From Myxococcales bacterium (GTDB lineage: Bacteria; Myxococcota_A; Polyangia; Polyangiales; Houyiibacteriaceae), in the NCBI GenBank assembly GCA_029861865.1, contig JAOTYL010000001.1:382066-446065 (forward strand): a stretch of DNA of 64,000 nt, written 5' to 3'. The notes under the pieces are model-generated. The model was not told where the DNA came from, ran no database searches, and was given only the letters and a program-made list of their open reading frames with translations. Below are positions 17,207 to 26,779 of the stretch, piece after piece (position 1 is the first letter of the stretch; every line of letters starts with the position of its first letter). The position numbers and the translations under genes were made by a program.

Positions 17207-20200
17207 GAGTCCTTTCGAGTGTTGATGGTTCTAGCGGAGAGCCCTTGGCGAGTCCTCTTCCTTTCCAGATCGCGAAGATCGACGGGTAGACCGTCAGCTC
17301 GAGAAGAAACGAGGTCACGAGACCTCCGACCATCGGGGCCGCGATTCGCTTCATCACATCGGCACCGGTCCCCGTGCTCCAGAGGACCGGCATGAGCCCG
17401 ATCATCGTGGTCATCACGGTCATGAGCTTGGGCCGAACGCGCTTGGCGGCCCCCTCGACGATCGCTTCTCGCAGGTCGCCGAAAGTCTGGAGCCGTCCTT
17501 CATCCTGCCGGCGTCGGTGGGCAAGCGTCAGGTACAGCAGCATGACGACGCCCATCTCGGCGTCGAGGCCTGCAAGCGCAATGAGCCCGACCCAGACCGC
17601 GACACTCATGTTGTAGCCGAGCAAGAACAGCAGCCATACCGCGCCAATCAGCGAAAACGGGACTGCCAGAAGCACGATGGCGGTCTCGACCATCGATTGG
17701 GTGTTCCAATAGAGAAGGAGCAAGATCAGCAAGAGCGTTAGCGGTACGACCCACGTGAGCCGCTCCTTGGCGCGCTCGAAGTACTTGAATTGCCCGGCCC
17801 ATCCGAGCCAAACCCCGGGTGGCAAGGTCACTTGCTCTGCGACCACCTGCTTTGCTTCCTCGACGTAGTCGGCGATCGGCCGGTCAGTGTCCACGAACAC
17901 GAAGCCGACGAGCTTCCCATCTTCGCTTCGGACCATCGGGGGGCCGGTGACGAACTCGATGTCTGCAACCTGAGAGATCGGCACTTGTGCTCCACTGGCG
18001 GTCGTGATCAAGATCTCGTTCAGCAGGGTGGGGTCGTCGCGGAACTCGCGTCCATAGCGGACGCTGATCGGGTAGCGCTCACGGCCTTCCACGGTTTCGG
18101 AAACCTCCATGCCGCCGACGGCGGTCATGATGACTTCATTGATGTCGCGAACCGTCAACCCGTACCGTGCCGCCTCTCGTCGTCTCACCTTGAAGTCGAT
18201 GTAAAAGCCGCCTGTCCCGCGTTCGGCGAACGCGCTTCGCGTGCCCGGAATCTGCGAGATGACTTTTTCGATTTCGAGCCCGGTGCGCTCGATTTCCTCG
18301 AAGGAGCTTCCGAAAACCTGGATGCCTAGGGGGCTTCGTATTCCGGTCGCAAGCATCTCGGTTCGGGTTTGTACGGGCATCCAGAAGATGTTTGGCATCC
18401 CCGGGTAACGGAGCTTGGCGTCCATCTCTTCGACGAGCGCTTCGAAGGTCAGGCCCGGGCGCCACTCCGAGCGGGGTTTGAGCACGATGGTGGTTTCGAA
18501 CATCGAAATCGGCGCAGGGTCGGTCGCCGTCTCCGCGCGCCCGGATTTTCCAAACACGGACTGCACCTCCGGGAAGTCTTTGAGCTCGCGGTCCATCGCT
18601 TGCAGGATGTTCGCTGCTTCCGTGACCGACATTCCGGGAGGCGCTGTCGGCATGTACAGGATCGCGCCCTCGTTGAGGGGAGGCATGAACTCGGTCCCGA
18701 GGCGCAAGAAGGCCGGCACGGTCAACACCATCGCGAGAGCTGCTGCGACGAGGACCGTCTTGCGATGGTCGACGACCCAGTGAACGACCGGCGTGTAAGC
18801 CCGCACCAGCCAACGATTGAGCGGATTCTGTTCCTCGGGACGGATTTTCCCGCGGATCACGAGCGCGGCGAGGGCAGGGACGAGGGTGACCGCAAGGACC
18901 GCGGCGAAGCCCATCGAATAGGTCTTGGTGAATGCCAAGGGCGTAAAGAGCCGTCCTTCGGCCCCTTGAAGGGTGAATACCGGCAGAAAAGAAACGGTGA
19001 TCACCAACAGCGAAAAGAAGATCGAAGGGCCTACTTCCTGCATGGCCACGACGGTCACCGCACGGCGTGATCCCGGTCTGCCGTCGCGATCCCACTCTTC
19101 GAGCTTCTTGTGCACGTTCTCGATCAGAATGATCGATCCGTCGACCATCGCTCCGATGGCAACCGCGATGCCTCCGAGCGACATGATATTCGCGGTGAGC
19201 CCCTGGTAGAGCATGGGGATGAACGCGAGGATGACCGCCAGGGGTAGGGTGATGATCGGTACCAGAGCGCTTCGGGCGTGGAGCAGAAAGAGGAAGATGA
19301 TGATGCTGACGACGATCATCTCTTCGACCAGCGTCGTGGTGAGGGTGTCGATCGAACGCCTGATCAGATCGGACCTATCGTACGTGATGACCACTTCCAC
19401 GCCCTCGGGCAGGCCCTGCTCGACAGCCTCGAGCTTTTCCTTGACGCGGTCGATGACCGAAAGCGCGTTCTCGCCATAGCGCATGACGACGATGCCGCCG
19501 ACCACCTCTCCCTCCCCATCGAGCTCGGCGATACCGCGCCGCATGGCAGGGCCGGCACTGACGAAGGCGACATCGTCCACCAGCACCGGAGTGCCGCTCG
19601 GCCCGAGTTTGAGCGGCACCTGCCGCAGATCATCGAGGCTTTGAATGTAGCCCCGCCCTCGAATCATCTGCTCGTGTCCCGCGATCTCGATGGTCCGACC
19701 GCCCGCGTCTTCGTTGGAGGCGCGAACGGCACGCACGACGTCGCCGATCGAGACGTCGTATCCCCTCAAACGGATGGGATCGATTTGAACCTGGTATTCC
19801 TTGACGAATCCGCCGATCGAACCGACCTCGGCGACGCCCGGAACACTCTCGAGGGCGAAGCGAAGCTGCCAGTCCTGGAGAGACCTCAGCTCCTGCAAGT
19901 CGAGATTCCCGGTCCTGTCGACCAGGGCATATTGAAACACCCAACCCACGCCCGTAGCGTCGGGGCCGAGCACCGGTCGCACTCCGTCGGGTAGGTCCGC
20001 TTCGGCGGAGCTCATGTATTCGAGCACACGACTTCGAGCCCAATACATATCGGTTCCGTCCTCGAAGATCACCATGACGAACGAGAGCCCGAAGAACGAT
20101 TGACCCCGGACAGACTGCACCTTCGGCGCCGCGAGAAGGGATGTCGAAATCGGGTAGGTGATCTGGTCTTCGACCAGGTCGGGGCTTCGGCCGGGCCATT

Positions 20201-20387
20201 CGGTGAAGACGATCACCTGGGTGTCCGAGAGATCCGGAATCGCATCGAGGGGCGCTCGCAAGAGCGCGTATCCGCCCCATGCACCGAACGCCGCTACCAG
20301 AGCGATGGTCAGAACGGGACGCCTGGCGCTCGAAGCGATGATGCGCTCGACGAACGAGGGCTTCGGCTCGGCTTCAGTGTCCGGCAT
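17196..20387 (-). CDS. cusA: Heavy-metal RND efflux pump, CusA/CzcA family
   Basis: 1063 residues, full length for HME-RND pumps. It shows the N-terminal FVERIIASSARRPVLT segment, IPDLSDTQVIVFTEWPGRSP, the TM4 block GGIAVAIGAMVDGSIILIEN with the proton-relay Asp, and the periplasmic LGTEFMPPLNEGAILYMP region. The Met-rich segment and the partner adaptor's CPMHP domain argue for Cu(I)/Ag(I) rather than Zn/Co/Cd. The pump spans the inner membrane and exports metal through adaptor and outer-membrane factor. It overlaps the adaptor gene upstream by 14 bp and the DUF3347 gene downstream by 11 bp. Confidence 0.93.
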   Translation of the reverse strand: MPDTEAEPKPSFVERIIASSARRPVLTIALVAAFGAWGGYALLRAPLDAIPDLSDTQVIVFTEWPGRSPDLVEDQITYPISTSLLAAPKVQSVRGQSFFGLSFVMVIFEDGTDMYWARSRVLEYMSSAEADLPDGVRPVLGPDATGVGWVFQYALVDRTGNLDLQELRSLQDWQLRFALESVPGVAEVGSIGGFVKEYQVQIDPIRLRGYDVSIGDVVRAVRASNEDAGGRTIEIAGHEQMIRGRGYIQSLDDLRQVPLKLGPSGTPVLVDDVAFVSAGPAMRRGIAELDGEGEVVGGIVVMRYGENALSVIDRVKEKLEAVEQGLPEGVEVVITYDRSDLIRRSIDTLTTTLVEEMIVVSIIIFLFLLHARSALVPIITLPLAVILAFIPMLYQGLTANIMSLGGIAVAIGAMVDGSIILIENVHKKLEEWDRDGRPGSRRAVTVVAMQEVGPSIFFSLLVITVSFLPVFTLQGAEGRLFTPLAFTKTYSMGFAAVLAVTLVPALAALVIRGKIRPEEQNPLNRWLVRAYTPVVHWVVDHRKTVLVAAALAMVLTVPAFLRLGTEFMPPLNEGAILYMPTAPPGMSVTEAANILQAMDRELKDFPEVQSVFGKSGRAETATDPAPISMFETTIVLKPRSEWRPGLTFEALVEEMDAKLRYPGMPNIFWMPVQTRTEMLATGIRSPLGIQVFGSSFEEIERTGLEIEKVISQIPGTRSAFAERGTGGFYIDFKVRRREAARYGLTVRDINEVIMTAVGGMEVSETVEGRERYPISVRYGREFRDDPTLLNEILITTASGAQVPISQVADIEFVTGPPMVRSEDGKLVGFVFVDTDRPIADYVEEAKQVVAEQVTLPPGVWLGWAGQFKYFERAKERLTWVVPLTLLLILLLLYWNTQSMVETAIVLLAVPFSLIGAVWLLFLLGYNMSVAVWVGLIALAGLDAEMGVVMLLYLTLAHRRRQDEGRLQTFGDLREAIVEGAAKRVRPKLMTVMTTMIGLMPVLWSTGTGADVMKRIAAPMVGGLVTSFLLELTVYPSIFAIWKGRGLAKGSPLEPSTLERTHDD

Positions 20388-21624
20388 GGTCCGCTCCGCT
20401 GCCCCAGTACTCGATGGCCGACCGGATGCGACTTTCGGCGGCGATGAGGAAGTTCCCCGAAGTGACCACTCGATCGCCTTCTTTCAGGCCATCAACGATC
20501 TCGTAGAAGGCTCCTGCATGCACGCCGAGCTTTACCTCCGTCGGGCGGAGACGGCCTTCGCCGAGGTCGACGAACACCAATCGTCGAGGCCCGGTGTAGA
20601 CAACCGCCGAGTCCGGTACGGCAAGACGCGGGCCCAGGTCCACGTCGAGCACGACATTCGCGTACATGTCGGGCTTGAGCTGGAGATCTTCGTTCGGGAG
20701 AACGATACGAGCGCGAGCGGTCCGCGTCTTTTCGTTGAGCGTCGGGTAGATGTAGTCGAGCCGTCCATCGAAGGAGGTGTTTTGCACGTAAGGCAGCTCG
20801 ACGCGCACGGGTTGGCCTACTTTGAGGTGAGGAAGATCCGCTTCGTAGACATCGGCGTCGATCCAGACGCGGCTCAGATCGGCGATTCGGTACACGCGCG
20901 TCCCCGCTTCTACCGAGGCGCCCTCGACCACCGCTTTCTCGATGACGTAACCGCTCGTGGGCGCCGTGATCGGCATGTGCTCCCACGGCTTTCCGCGTCG
21001 CATGAGGCGTTGGATCTGCCCGTCGCTCATTCCGAGCAGTCGCAGGCGTTGCTTCGACGCACCTGCAAGGTCAGCAAGCACGGTGACGCTGCCATCCTTT
21101 TGTTCCCGGAGCGCCGACAAGAGCTCCACCTGCGCGGCATACAGCTCCGGACTGTAGAGAGTGAACAGAATCTGCCCCTTTTTGACGCGCTGACCTGTTT
21201 CATCGACCAGCAGTTTCTGCACCCAGCCGCTCATTCGAAGGTTCACGTCGGAAAGGCGGGTCTCATCGTATTGCACCCTCCCGACAGCGCGGATCTCCAA
21301 CACGAGGGGTCGCACCTCCGCGGTTCCGATCCGTACGCCGATCTGCTGGCGCCGCACTTCGTCCACCACGACCGTACCCTCGCGGAGGTCCGTCTTGGTC
21401 ACCGGGGTAAGGGTCATTCCGCAGATCGGGCACTTCCCAGGCTCCGGTTGCTCGACCGACGGATGCATCGGGCAGGTGTAATAGGCGATGTCCGATTCCG
21501 GGTGCTCGGTCGCTGCGTGCTCGGGCGGATGCGCGTCTGGGGTCGATCGCAGTGCCACGGCCAGCGCGACTGCGGTGATCGCGACGAGGACCAAGATGGC
21601 GATGATGACTCGACGGCGGGTCAT
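20374..21624 (-). CDS. cusB: RND efflux periplasmic adaptor, CusB-like, with heavy-metal-binding domain
   Basis: 416 residues. An N-terminal membrane anchor (about 5-25) is followed by a heavy-metal-binding motif (CPMHP at 51-55, CPICGM at 65-70) and then the barrel-sandwich and membrane-proximal domains of the HlyD/CusB family (VGRVQYDETRLSDVNLRMSG; ITAPTSGYVIEKAVVEGASV). It joins the pump to the outer-membrane factor and hands over Cu/Ag. The 4-bp ATGA overlap with the upstream outer-membrane factor gene and the 14-bp overlap with cusA show a single translation-coupled operon. Confidence 0.92.
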   Translation of the reverse strand: MTRRRVIIAILVLVAITAVALAVALRSTPDAHPPEHAATEHPESDIAYYTCPMHPSVEQPEPGKCPICGMTLTPVTKTDLREGTVVVDEVRRQQIGVRIGTAEVRPLVLEIRAVGRVQYDETRLSDVNLRMSGWVQKLLVDETGQRVKKGQILFTLYSPELYAAQVELLSALREQKDGSVTVLADLAGASKQRLRLLGMSDGQIQRLMRRGKPWEHMPITAPTSGYVIEKAVVEGASVEAGTRVYRIADLSRVWIDADVYEADLPHLKVGQPVRVELPYVQNTSFDGRLDYIYPTLNEKTRTARARIVLPNEDLQLKPDMYANVVLDVDLGPRLAVPDSAVVYTGPRRLVFVDLGEGRLRPTEVKLGVHAGAFYEIVDGLKEGDRVVTSGNFLIAAESRIRSAIEYWGSGADHAGH

Positions 21625-22988
21625 GGCGTCTCTCCTTTCGGAAGGCCTGGCATCTCACCGAGCGCACGTGAGAGCTCAGCGCCGCGTTGGCCGAACGTTG
21701 CAAGCGCCTGCTCATATTGGATTTCGAGCGTCCGAAGGGAGCGTTCCGAATCGACGAGCGCCTGAAAACTGTTTCGCCCCGTCTGGTATCCCGCACGCGC
21801 GGCTTGGATTTGGGCCCTTGCGGCGGGCAGCAACCGGTTCTGGTAAAGCACGAGCACGTGTTGTGCCTCGAGGACTCGTTGCCTGCTTTGGTCGACCTCG
21901 GTGCGAACTTCGTCGCTGAGCACCTCTAAGTCTGCGCGGACTCTGCCGAGCTCGGCGTTGGCTTGGTCTACCGCTCCTCGACGCGACTTGATTTGGATGG
22001 GGAGGTTGAGTGACACCCCGAGCATCCATTGGTGCTGGGTCTCTCTCCACATGGAGTTGTATTCACCCATGATGCCGAGGTCCGGAAAGAACTCGCGCTG
22101 CGTGAGCTCCGCCGCAGACTCGCGGGCGCCTATCCGTGCGTCCGTCGCTCTGAGCTCCGGCCTTTCTTCGAGGGCCTGGTCCTGAAGCTCGGTGGTCTCC
22201 GCGATGTCGGCGGGCACGAAGCGCACCCTTGCCGGCTTGGGAAGAGGGGCTTGGGGCGCCCGGTGGAGAAGCTGATTCAGCTTCGCGATAATCACCGAAC
22301 GGTCGGCCTCCAACAGAACCTGCTCATGCAGGACGTGCGAAAGCTCGACCTCGGCTTGAAGCGGCTCCTGTTGTGGAGCCCGCCCCGCCTCGTACTGTGC
22401 CATGGCGGCCGCCTTGATGTCTTCGGTCAGCTCTCGATGCTCGACATTGAGCTCGAGCAAACGGACGACCTTGGCGTATTCGTCGAACAGAAGTGACGCC
22501 AACAGGGCCAGATCGAGCCGCACCGCCTCGTAGTCCGCTTGCGCTGCCTCGGCGTCGGACAGAACGACATCTCCTGCGAGCCCTAGCTTGCTTGGCCACG
22601 GAAAACGCTGCTCGACCTTCACGACCTGGCCGAACCGGACGACGTTCGACCCAATGCTCGCGGGGGCAAGCGAGTAGCTCACCATCGGGTCGCTGAGCGC
22701 CGTCGCCTGGGGCTGTTGCGCCACGACGGCCTGCCAGGCTAGTCGGGCAGATTCCAGGCTCGGGTTTCGAGCAAGCACCGCCTCAACCAGCTGTTTCTTC
22801 TCGAGCGGTCCAGCATGTTCGCTTTCGAGAAGCGCGTTGGCGGCCTCGGTTTCCTCGGGTTGCGGTGCGGCCTGGTGCAACGCGCGCTCCATCGCATCGA
22901 TTTGGCTGCGTTGGCCGTGGGCACAGCCGGTCAGCCAGACGGCAGCCAGCAGACCTGCGCATAGGTTCTCATTCTGAATTTTCCACAT
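21621..22988 (-). CDS. Outer-membrane efflux lipoprotein, TolC/CusC family
   Basis: 455 residues from ATG 22988, chosen because GGAG lies directly upstream and the sequence then gives a proper lipoprotein signal (LTGC). Upstream codons of the same frame look non-coding. Two outer_membrane_efflux repeats of long coiled-coil helices (ANALLESEHAGPLEKKQLVE; QANAELGRVRADLEVLSDE) are typical of TolC-like channels, which complete the tripartite metal exporter. First gene of the tightly overlapping efflux operon. Confidence 0.88.
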   Translation of the reverse strand: MWKIQNENLCAGLLAAVWLTGCAHGQRSQIDAMERALHQAAPQPEETEAANALLESEHAGPLEKKQLVEAVLARNPSLESARLAWQAVVAQQPQATALSDPMVSYSLAPASIGSNVVRFGQVVKVEQRFPWPSKLGLAGDVVLSDAEAAQADYEAVRLDLALLASLLFDEYAKVVRLLELNVEHRELTEDIKAAAMAQYEAGRAPQQEPLQAEVELSHVLHEQVLLEADRSVIIAKLNQLLHRAPQAPLPKPARVRFVPADIAETTELQDQALEERPELRATDARIGARESAAELTQREFFPDLGIMGEYNSMWRETQHQWMLGVSLNLPIQIKSRRGAVDQANAELGRVRADLEVLSDEVRTEVDQSRQRVLEAQHVLVLYQNRLLPAARAQIQAARAGYQTGRNSFQALVDSERSLRTLEIQYEQALATFGQRGAELSRALGEMPGLPKGETP

Positions 22989-23093
22989 CGCTCCTTCTCT
23001 CCTGCACGTGTTGCCTCGACGGTCGCGTTCTCGTGCGACGGTCATTCAGAGGGCGCAGAAATCCCTGCGCTCAGCCCAGCAAGTGTGCGGAGA

Positions 23094-23480
23094 TCAATTC
23101 AGAAAGGAGCAGTGTCGAATGAAGAGCGGTGGCCCGTGCTCAGGTGGCGGACCTCGAATGGGCGGAAGGACACATGTGTTGGCCCGAGTCGCGCTCGAAA
23201 GCTCGGGCGATGCCACCACGGCGGCGAACATCAGCGACGACTCGATGCTGATGTCGTGCGTGGTCAACACCGGAGGCTGCTCGCCTTGCGGAAGCAACGC
23301 TCCACAGCATTCATCCACGCGCTTCAGTTGAATCGGCGGCTGGTCGTGCTCTGACTGATGGCAGCAACACGTCGAGCGGACCGCTCCCTCCATCTGGCAG
23401 AGGTGAAGCGCAGCTCCGCCGAGGCCGGAGGCCGCGACCATCGCCGCCACGAGAAGCTGTGTGAAACCTCGATGCATCAT
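23094..23480 (-). CDS. Small secreted Cys/His-rich protein upstream of the copper efflux operon
   Basis: 128 residues with an N-terminal signal-like segment (LLVAAMVAASGLGGAALHL) and a cluster LCQMEGAVRSTCCCHQSEHD, then DECC. Clustered Cys, Met and His next to a Cus-type operon suggest metal binding. The shape (signal, CCCH-type cluster, Pro-rich second half) recalls DUF2946-like or copper-inducible small proteins, but I cannot name a family. It lies 105 bp upstream of the outer-membrane factor gene on the same strand. The ribosome-binding site is weak. Confidence 0.6.
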   Translation of the reverse strand: MMHRGFTQLLVAAMVAASGLGGAALHLCQMEGAVRSTCCCHQSEHDQPPIQLKRVDECCGALLPQGEQPPVLTTHDISIESSLMFAAVVASPELSSATRANTCVLPPIRGPPPEHGPPLFIRHCSFLN

Positions 23481-23579
23481 CAGACTTCGTCTGTTAGCGT
23501 AGCTCCGTTCGTGACCCGCCTCAAGGATCGCGCCCGCACCCGCGGAAACGCGGTGGAACCGGCGCCACGAGATGGACGT

Positions 23580-24641
23580 TCAGGTCTCTTTGTGTGAGTG
23601 CGCTGCGATTAATTGCTCGGCGTGCTGTACGAGCGTCTCTTCGACCGGGGTGTATTGAATCCCCAGGCGCTCGCGGCTCCGCGTGTTGTCGAAGTAAACC
23701 GGGTAGCCGGAGTTGGCGCGGATGAACTTCCAGGTAAAGCCGAGGCTCGGACCGGCGAGGTAGAAAAGGAACTTGGGGAGGGGGCCTTTGGGGAATGGGT
23801 ACTTGTCGCCAAAGTGGTTTCGCAAAATCTGACCCATCTCGACAAAGTTTTTCGAGTCGGCGACCAAAATGAAGCGCCCTTCGACTTCCGGCCGAATCGC
23901 GGCCTCGACATGCGCCTTGGCCACGTCACGCACGTCGACCACCCCAAACCAGAGATCGGGGGCACCCATCTTGAACTCCCCGCGAAGCATGCCCCGAACG
24001 AACTTGACGCTTTCGGAGTCCGCGCGTGGCGTCTTGCTGGGCCCGAGGATGAATCCAGGATTGATCGTCGCAAGCGTCCAGCGACTTTGAGCCTTGTGCA
24101 TTTCCCAAGCAGCCCGTTCCGCTTCGGTTTTCGAGAAGCTATAGGCCTGATGAGAAGCGGAGCTCGTGGTGTTCCAGTCATCTTCGGTGAAGCGGTCGAC
24201 GCCTGCGTTCGCCATGTCCTGCGCATCGCCGTACACCGCGAGCGCAGTTGAGGTGAGGACGACCTTCTTGACCGATTCGGCCTTGTTGACGGCGTCGAGA
24301 ACGTTCTTCGTGCCTTCGACCGCGGGATTGATCAATTGTCGGTAGGGTTCTTTCACTTTCCCGATGATGAACGGGGATGCGGTATGGATGACGACGCCTG
24401 CGCCGGCCACAGCCTCGTCGAAGCTACCCGCCTCTAAGAGGTCGGCTTTCGCGAGCTTGAGCGTCCCTGGGAGCTCGGCGGCCATGTCGAGCAAGTGTTG
24501 GCACTTGGTGGTGTCGTTCGGGTTTCGCACAGTGCCTCGCACAGTCGCGCCGCGATTCAGAAGCTCCCAGACGACCCACGAGGCCACGTAACCGGAAGCC
24601 CCTGTCACGACAAAAGGAGGAGAAGATGACAAATCGTTCAT
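23580..24641 (-). CDS. NAD(P)-dependent epimerase/dihydroflavonol-4-reductase-like extended SDR
   Basis: 353 residues. The glycine-rich nucleotide-binding loop is VTGASGYVASWVVWELLNRG. The acidic and adenine-site order (TVRNPNDTTKCQHL, ADLLEAGSFDEAVAG) and the active-site AYSFSKTEAER (YxxxK) match the DFR/cinnamoyl-CoA-reductase group of extended SDRs, which reduce ketones or aldehydes with NADPH. The substrate is unknown. It follows the amidohydrolase gene by 16 bp on the same strand and is probably in its transcript. Confidence 0.85.
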   Translation of the reverse strand: MNDLSSSPPFVVTGASGYVASWVVWELLNRGATVRGTVRNPNDTTKCQHLLDMAAELPGTLKLAKADLLEAGSFDEAVAGAGVVIHTASPFIIGKVKEPYRQLINPAVEGTKNVLDAVNKAESVKKVVLTSTALAVYGDAQDMANAGVDRFTEDDWNTTSSASHQAYSFSKTEAERAAWEMHKAQSRWTLATINPGFILGPSKTPRADSESVKFVRGMLRGEFKMGAPDLWFGVVDVRDVAKAHVEAAIRPEVEGRFILVADSKNFVEMGQILRNHFGDKYPFPKGPLPKFLFYLAGPSLGFTWKFIRANSGYPVYFDNTRSRERLGIQYTPVEETLVQHAEQLIAAHSHKET

Positions 24642-24657
24642 GGAGTGCCTTTCGGAT

Positions 24658-26382
24658 CTATTCGTTTGGCTCTTCGAAGATCGTCACGCCGCCGACCACC
24701 GTGCGCTCGATGCGAATGTCGCGCAGGTCGCCGGCGTAGTCGAGCGGGTTGTCGGATAGGATCACGAGGTCCGCTAGCTTGCCCGGCTCGATCGAGCCGA
24801 TTTGGTCTTCGAGCCGAAGCTGCCACGCCGCGTCGGAGGTCATGGCCCGCAAGGCTTGCTCGACCGACACGCGCTGCTGCTGGCCCAATACCTGGCCGCT
24901 CGATGTCTCCCGCGCGACGGGAGTCCAGAGCTGAAGCATCGAGTCGATCGGGACGATGGGCGTGTCGAGATGGGTAGTAAACCGCAGGCCGCGTGTCGCG
25001 GCGCTCGCGGCCGGGCTGATTCGCGCCGCACGCTCCGGTCCGAGGAAGATGTCGCGGTGGCGGTCGCCCCAATAGTAGACGTGTGCGCTGAAAAAGCTCG
25101 GGATCACGCCGAGTGTCTTCATGCGGCCGAGTTGGTCTTCGCGCGCCATCTGCGCATGCACCAGGATCGGCCGCGCGTCTTCGGCGGGGCAGGCTTCGAG
25201 CGCCGCTTCCCATGCATCGAGAAACTGATCGATCGCCGCATCGCCGTTGCCGTGCACCGCCACCTGCTGACCTTCGCAATGGATCGTCTTGACCTCGGCG
25301 TTTAGGGTCTCGGCGTCGATGTTGGGATACCCACGGTAGTCCGCGGGATGCTCGCCTGGCTGATGGTACGGCTCAGTGAGAAAACCGGTGTACCCTTGGA
25401 TCGATCCATCGCCGACGAACTTGATGGCGCCGATGTGGACGCGGTCACTGGCGAACTTCCCGAGTGCAAGCTCGCCTTCGGTGGCAGCGAGACCGAGTTC
25501 TTCTTTGGGCCAGACCACCAATCGCTGCGGGATGAGCCCGACCTTCGAGGCCCCGCTCATCCCCTTGATCTGCTCGAGGGTGGCGAGCCCGTTTTGCACG
25601 GTCGTGAACCCTTGACGCGCGTACTCGTCGACCGCCGAGCGGACGACCGAGAGCTGCTTCAAGGGCGGCATGTTGAGGGCTTCCAACATGATGGGGCGCG
25701 ACGCAGTCTCGAGAAGCAAGCCGGTCGGCTCCCCCGTCGCTCGGTCTTTGCGGATCTCGCCGCCGGGCGGGTCGGGCGTCTCGGCGGTGATCCCAAAGCG
25801 TTCGAGAGCCAAAGAATTTACCACCGCCATGTGGGCAGAGATGTGCATGGCGATGACCGGGCGGGTGGTCGACACCCCATCGAGATCGGCCCGGGTAAGG
25901 TGCCGCTTCTCCGCGATCATGGTGTCGTCGTACCCGAACCCGATCAGCCAATCGTCACCGGGTTGCGCCGCGTCGACCGTTCGGAACGCGTCCAGAGCCT
26001 CCGATATGTCGACGACTGTGCCGATCGGCGGACTGTTCAGGTCCGCCGCAACCGCCGCAAGGCCCGCACCAGGAAAGTGCCCATGAGCTTCGATGAATCC
26101 GGGCACCACCGCGCGTCCCTCGAGGTCGAGCACGACATCGGCATCGAGCAACCATTGTTCGACGTCCTCGTCGCTGCCGACCGCGACGATTCTGTCGTCT
26201 TCGATCACGAGTGCCGTGGCCTGTCGAGCCTCGGAGCCCATCGTGAGAATGTGACCGTTGGTCCAGACCTGAAGCCCTGGCGGCGGTGGATGCAGGCTCA
26301 ACCATGCAATGCCGACCCCGACGACGACCAGGATGACCAACGCCACGACCGCCCAGACCCCTATCATGATCGATCGTTTCAC
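24658..26382 (-). CDS. Amidohydrolase family protein (YtcJ-like), membrane-anchored
   Basis: 574 residues. An N-terminal transmembrane helix (about 6-29) precedes an amidohydrolase_3 domain. It has the N-terminal metal motif GFIEAHGHFPG (HxH), a mid-barrel HGNGDAAIDQFLDAW histidine and a late TTHLDTPIVPIDSM segment, then SIEPGKLADLVILSDNPLDY at the C-terminal beta-sandwich. YtcJ-type enzymes hydrolyse amide or formamide bonds. The exact substrate is not predictable. The anchor suggests periplasmic action. Confidence 0.85.
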   Translation of the reverse strand: MKRSIMIGVWAVVALVILVVVGVGIAWLSLHPPPPGLQVWTNGHILTMGSEARQATALVIEDDRIVAVGSDEDVEQWLLDADVVLDLEGRAVVPGFIEAHGHFPGAGLAAVAADLNSPPIGTVVDISEALDAFRTVDAAQPGDDWLIGFGYDDTMIAEKRHLTRADLDGVSTTRPVIAMHISAHMAVVNSLALERFGITAETPDPPGGEIRKDRATGEPTGLLLETASRPIMLEALNMPPLKQLSVVRSAVDEYARQGFTTVQNGLATLEQIKGMSGASKVGLIPQRLVVWPKEELGLAATEGELALGKFASDRVHIGAIKFVGDGSIQGYTGFLTEPYHQPGEHPADYRGYPNIDAETLNAEVKTIHCEGQQVAVHGNGDAAIDQFLDAWEAALEACPAEDARPILVHAQMAREDQLGRMKTLGVIPSFFSAHVYYWGDRHRDIFLGPERAARISPAASAATRGLRFTTHLDTPIVPIDSMLQLWTPVARETSSGQVLGQQQRVSVEQALRAMTSDAAWQLRLEDQIGSIEPGKLADLVILSDNPLDYAGDLRDIRIERTVVGGVTIFEEPNE

Positions 26383-26423
26383 GGAACTACGGGCGCCATG
26401 CTACCTAGTGACGCCGCATCCGC

Positions 26424-26445
26424 AAAGGGGACAGTCCCCTTTTTT
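26424..26445. repeat. GGGGACAGTCCCC palindromic repeat, copy 1
   Basis: AAAGGGGACAGTCCCC followed by a T run. It forms an 8-9-bp stem around a single central base and overlaps the stop codon of the Cys-rich peptide gene. On the plus strand it ends in six T and could be an intrinsic terminator for plus transcripts. On the minus strand an A run precedes the stem and only three T follow. Two further copies occur at 60435 and 61602. Confidence 0.75.
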
Positions 26446-26674
26446 AGCCGCAGCTGCCTTCGCCGCAGGAAGCCTCGGAGGCGTCGCCCTTCTTCTCTGC
26501 GCCGCAGTTCCCTTCACCGCAGGAGGCCTCCATGGCCCCTTCGTGACTCGCTGCTTCTTCGGCGCCCGCTGTGACCTCGCTTGCCGACGGCCCCTCATCG
26601 CTCTTGCAGGCTGCGGTCATGCTCAACGCCGCCGTCGCCATCGCCACCATCGTGTGCTTGAGTGCAGAATTCAT
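26444..26674 (-). CDS. Small exported peptide with CGEGxCG motifs (bufferin/HvfA-like candidate)
   Basis: 76 residues from ATG 26674 (GAGGGTG upstream; the GTG nine bases earlier lies inside that site). A signal segment (residues 5-22) leads to AAC at 21-23, possibly lipid-modified. The mature part is small, Glu/Ala-rich and ends in SCGEGNCG (51-58) and SCGEGSCG (69-76). Such E-G-x-C-G repeats are the core motif of HvfA/bufferin-type copper-binding RiPP precursors modified by MNIO (DUF692) enzymes. No MNIO or HvfC-like partner gene is in this window, so this is a candidate only. It could equally be an unmodified metal-binding lipoprotein. Confidence 0.6.
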   Translation of the reverse strand: MNSALKHTMVAMATAALSMTAACKSDEGPSASEVTAGAEEAASHEGAMEASCGEGNCGAEKKGDASEASCGEGSCG

Positions 26675-26779
26675 GTGTATCACCCTCTGCCCGCGATTGG
26701 TTGGGGCGGGCCTTCCACGGGGTTACGCCCGTGAGGCCGAAATGTTTCACCAAAAGGGCGAGGTCCTCTTCCTCGTGTA

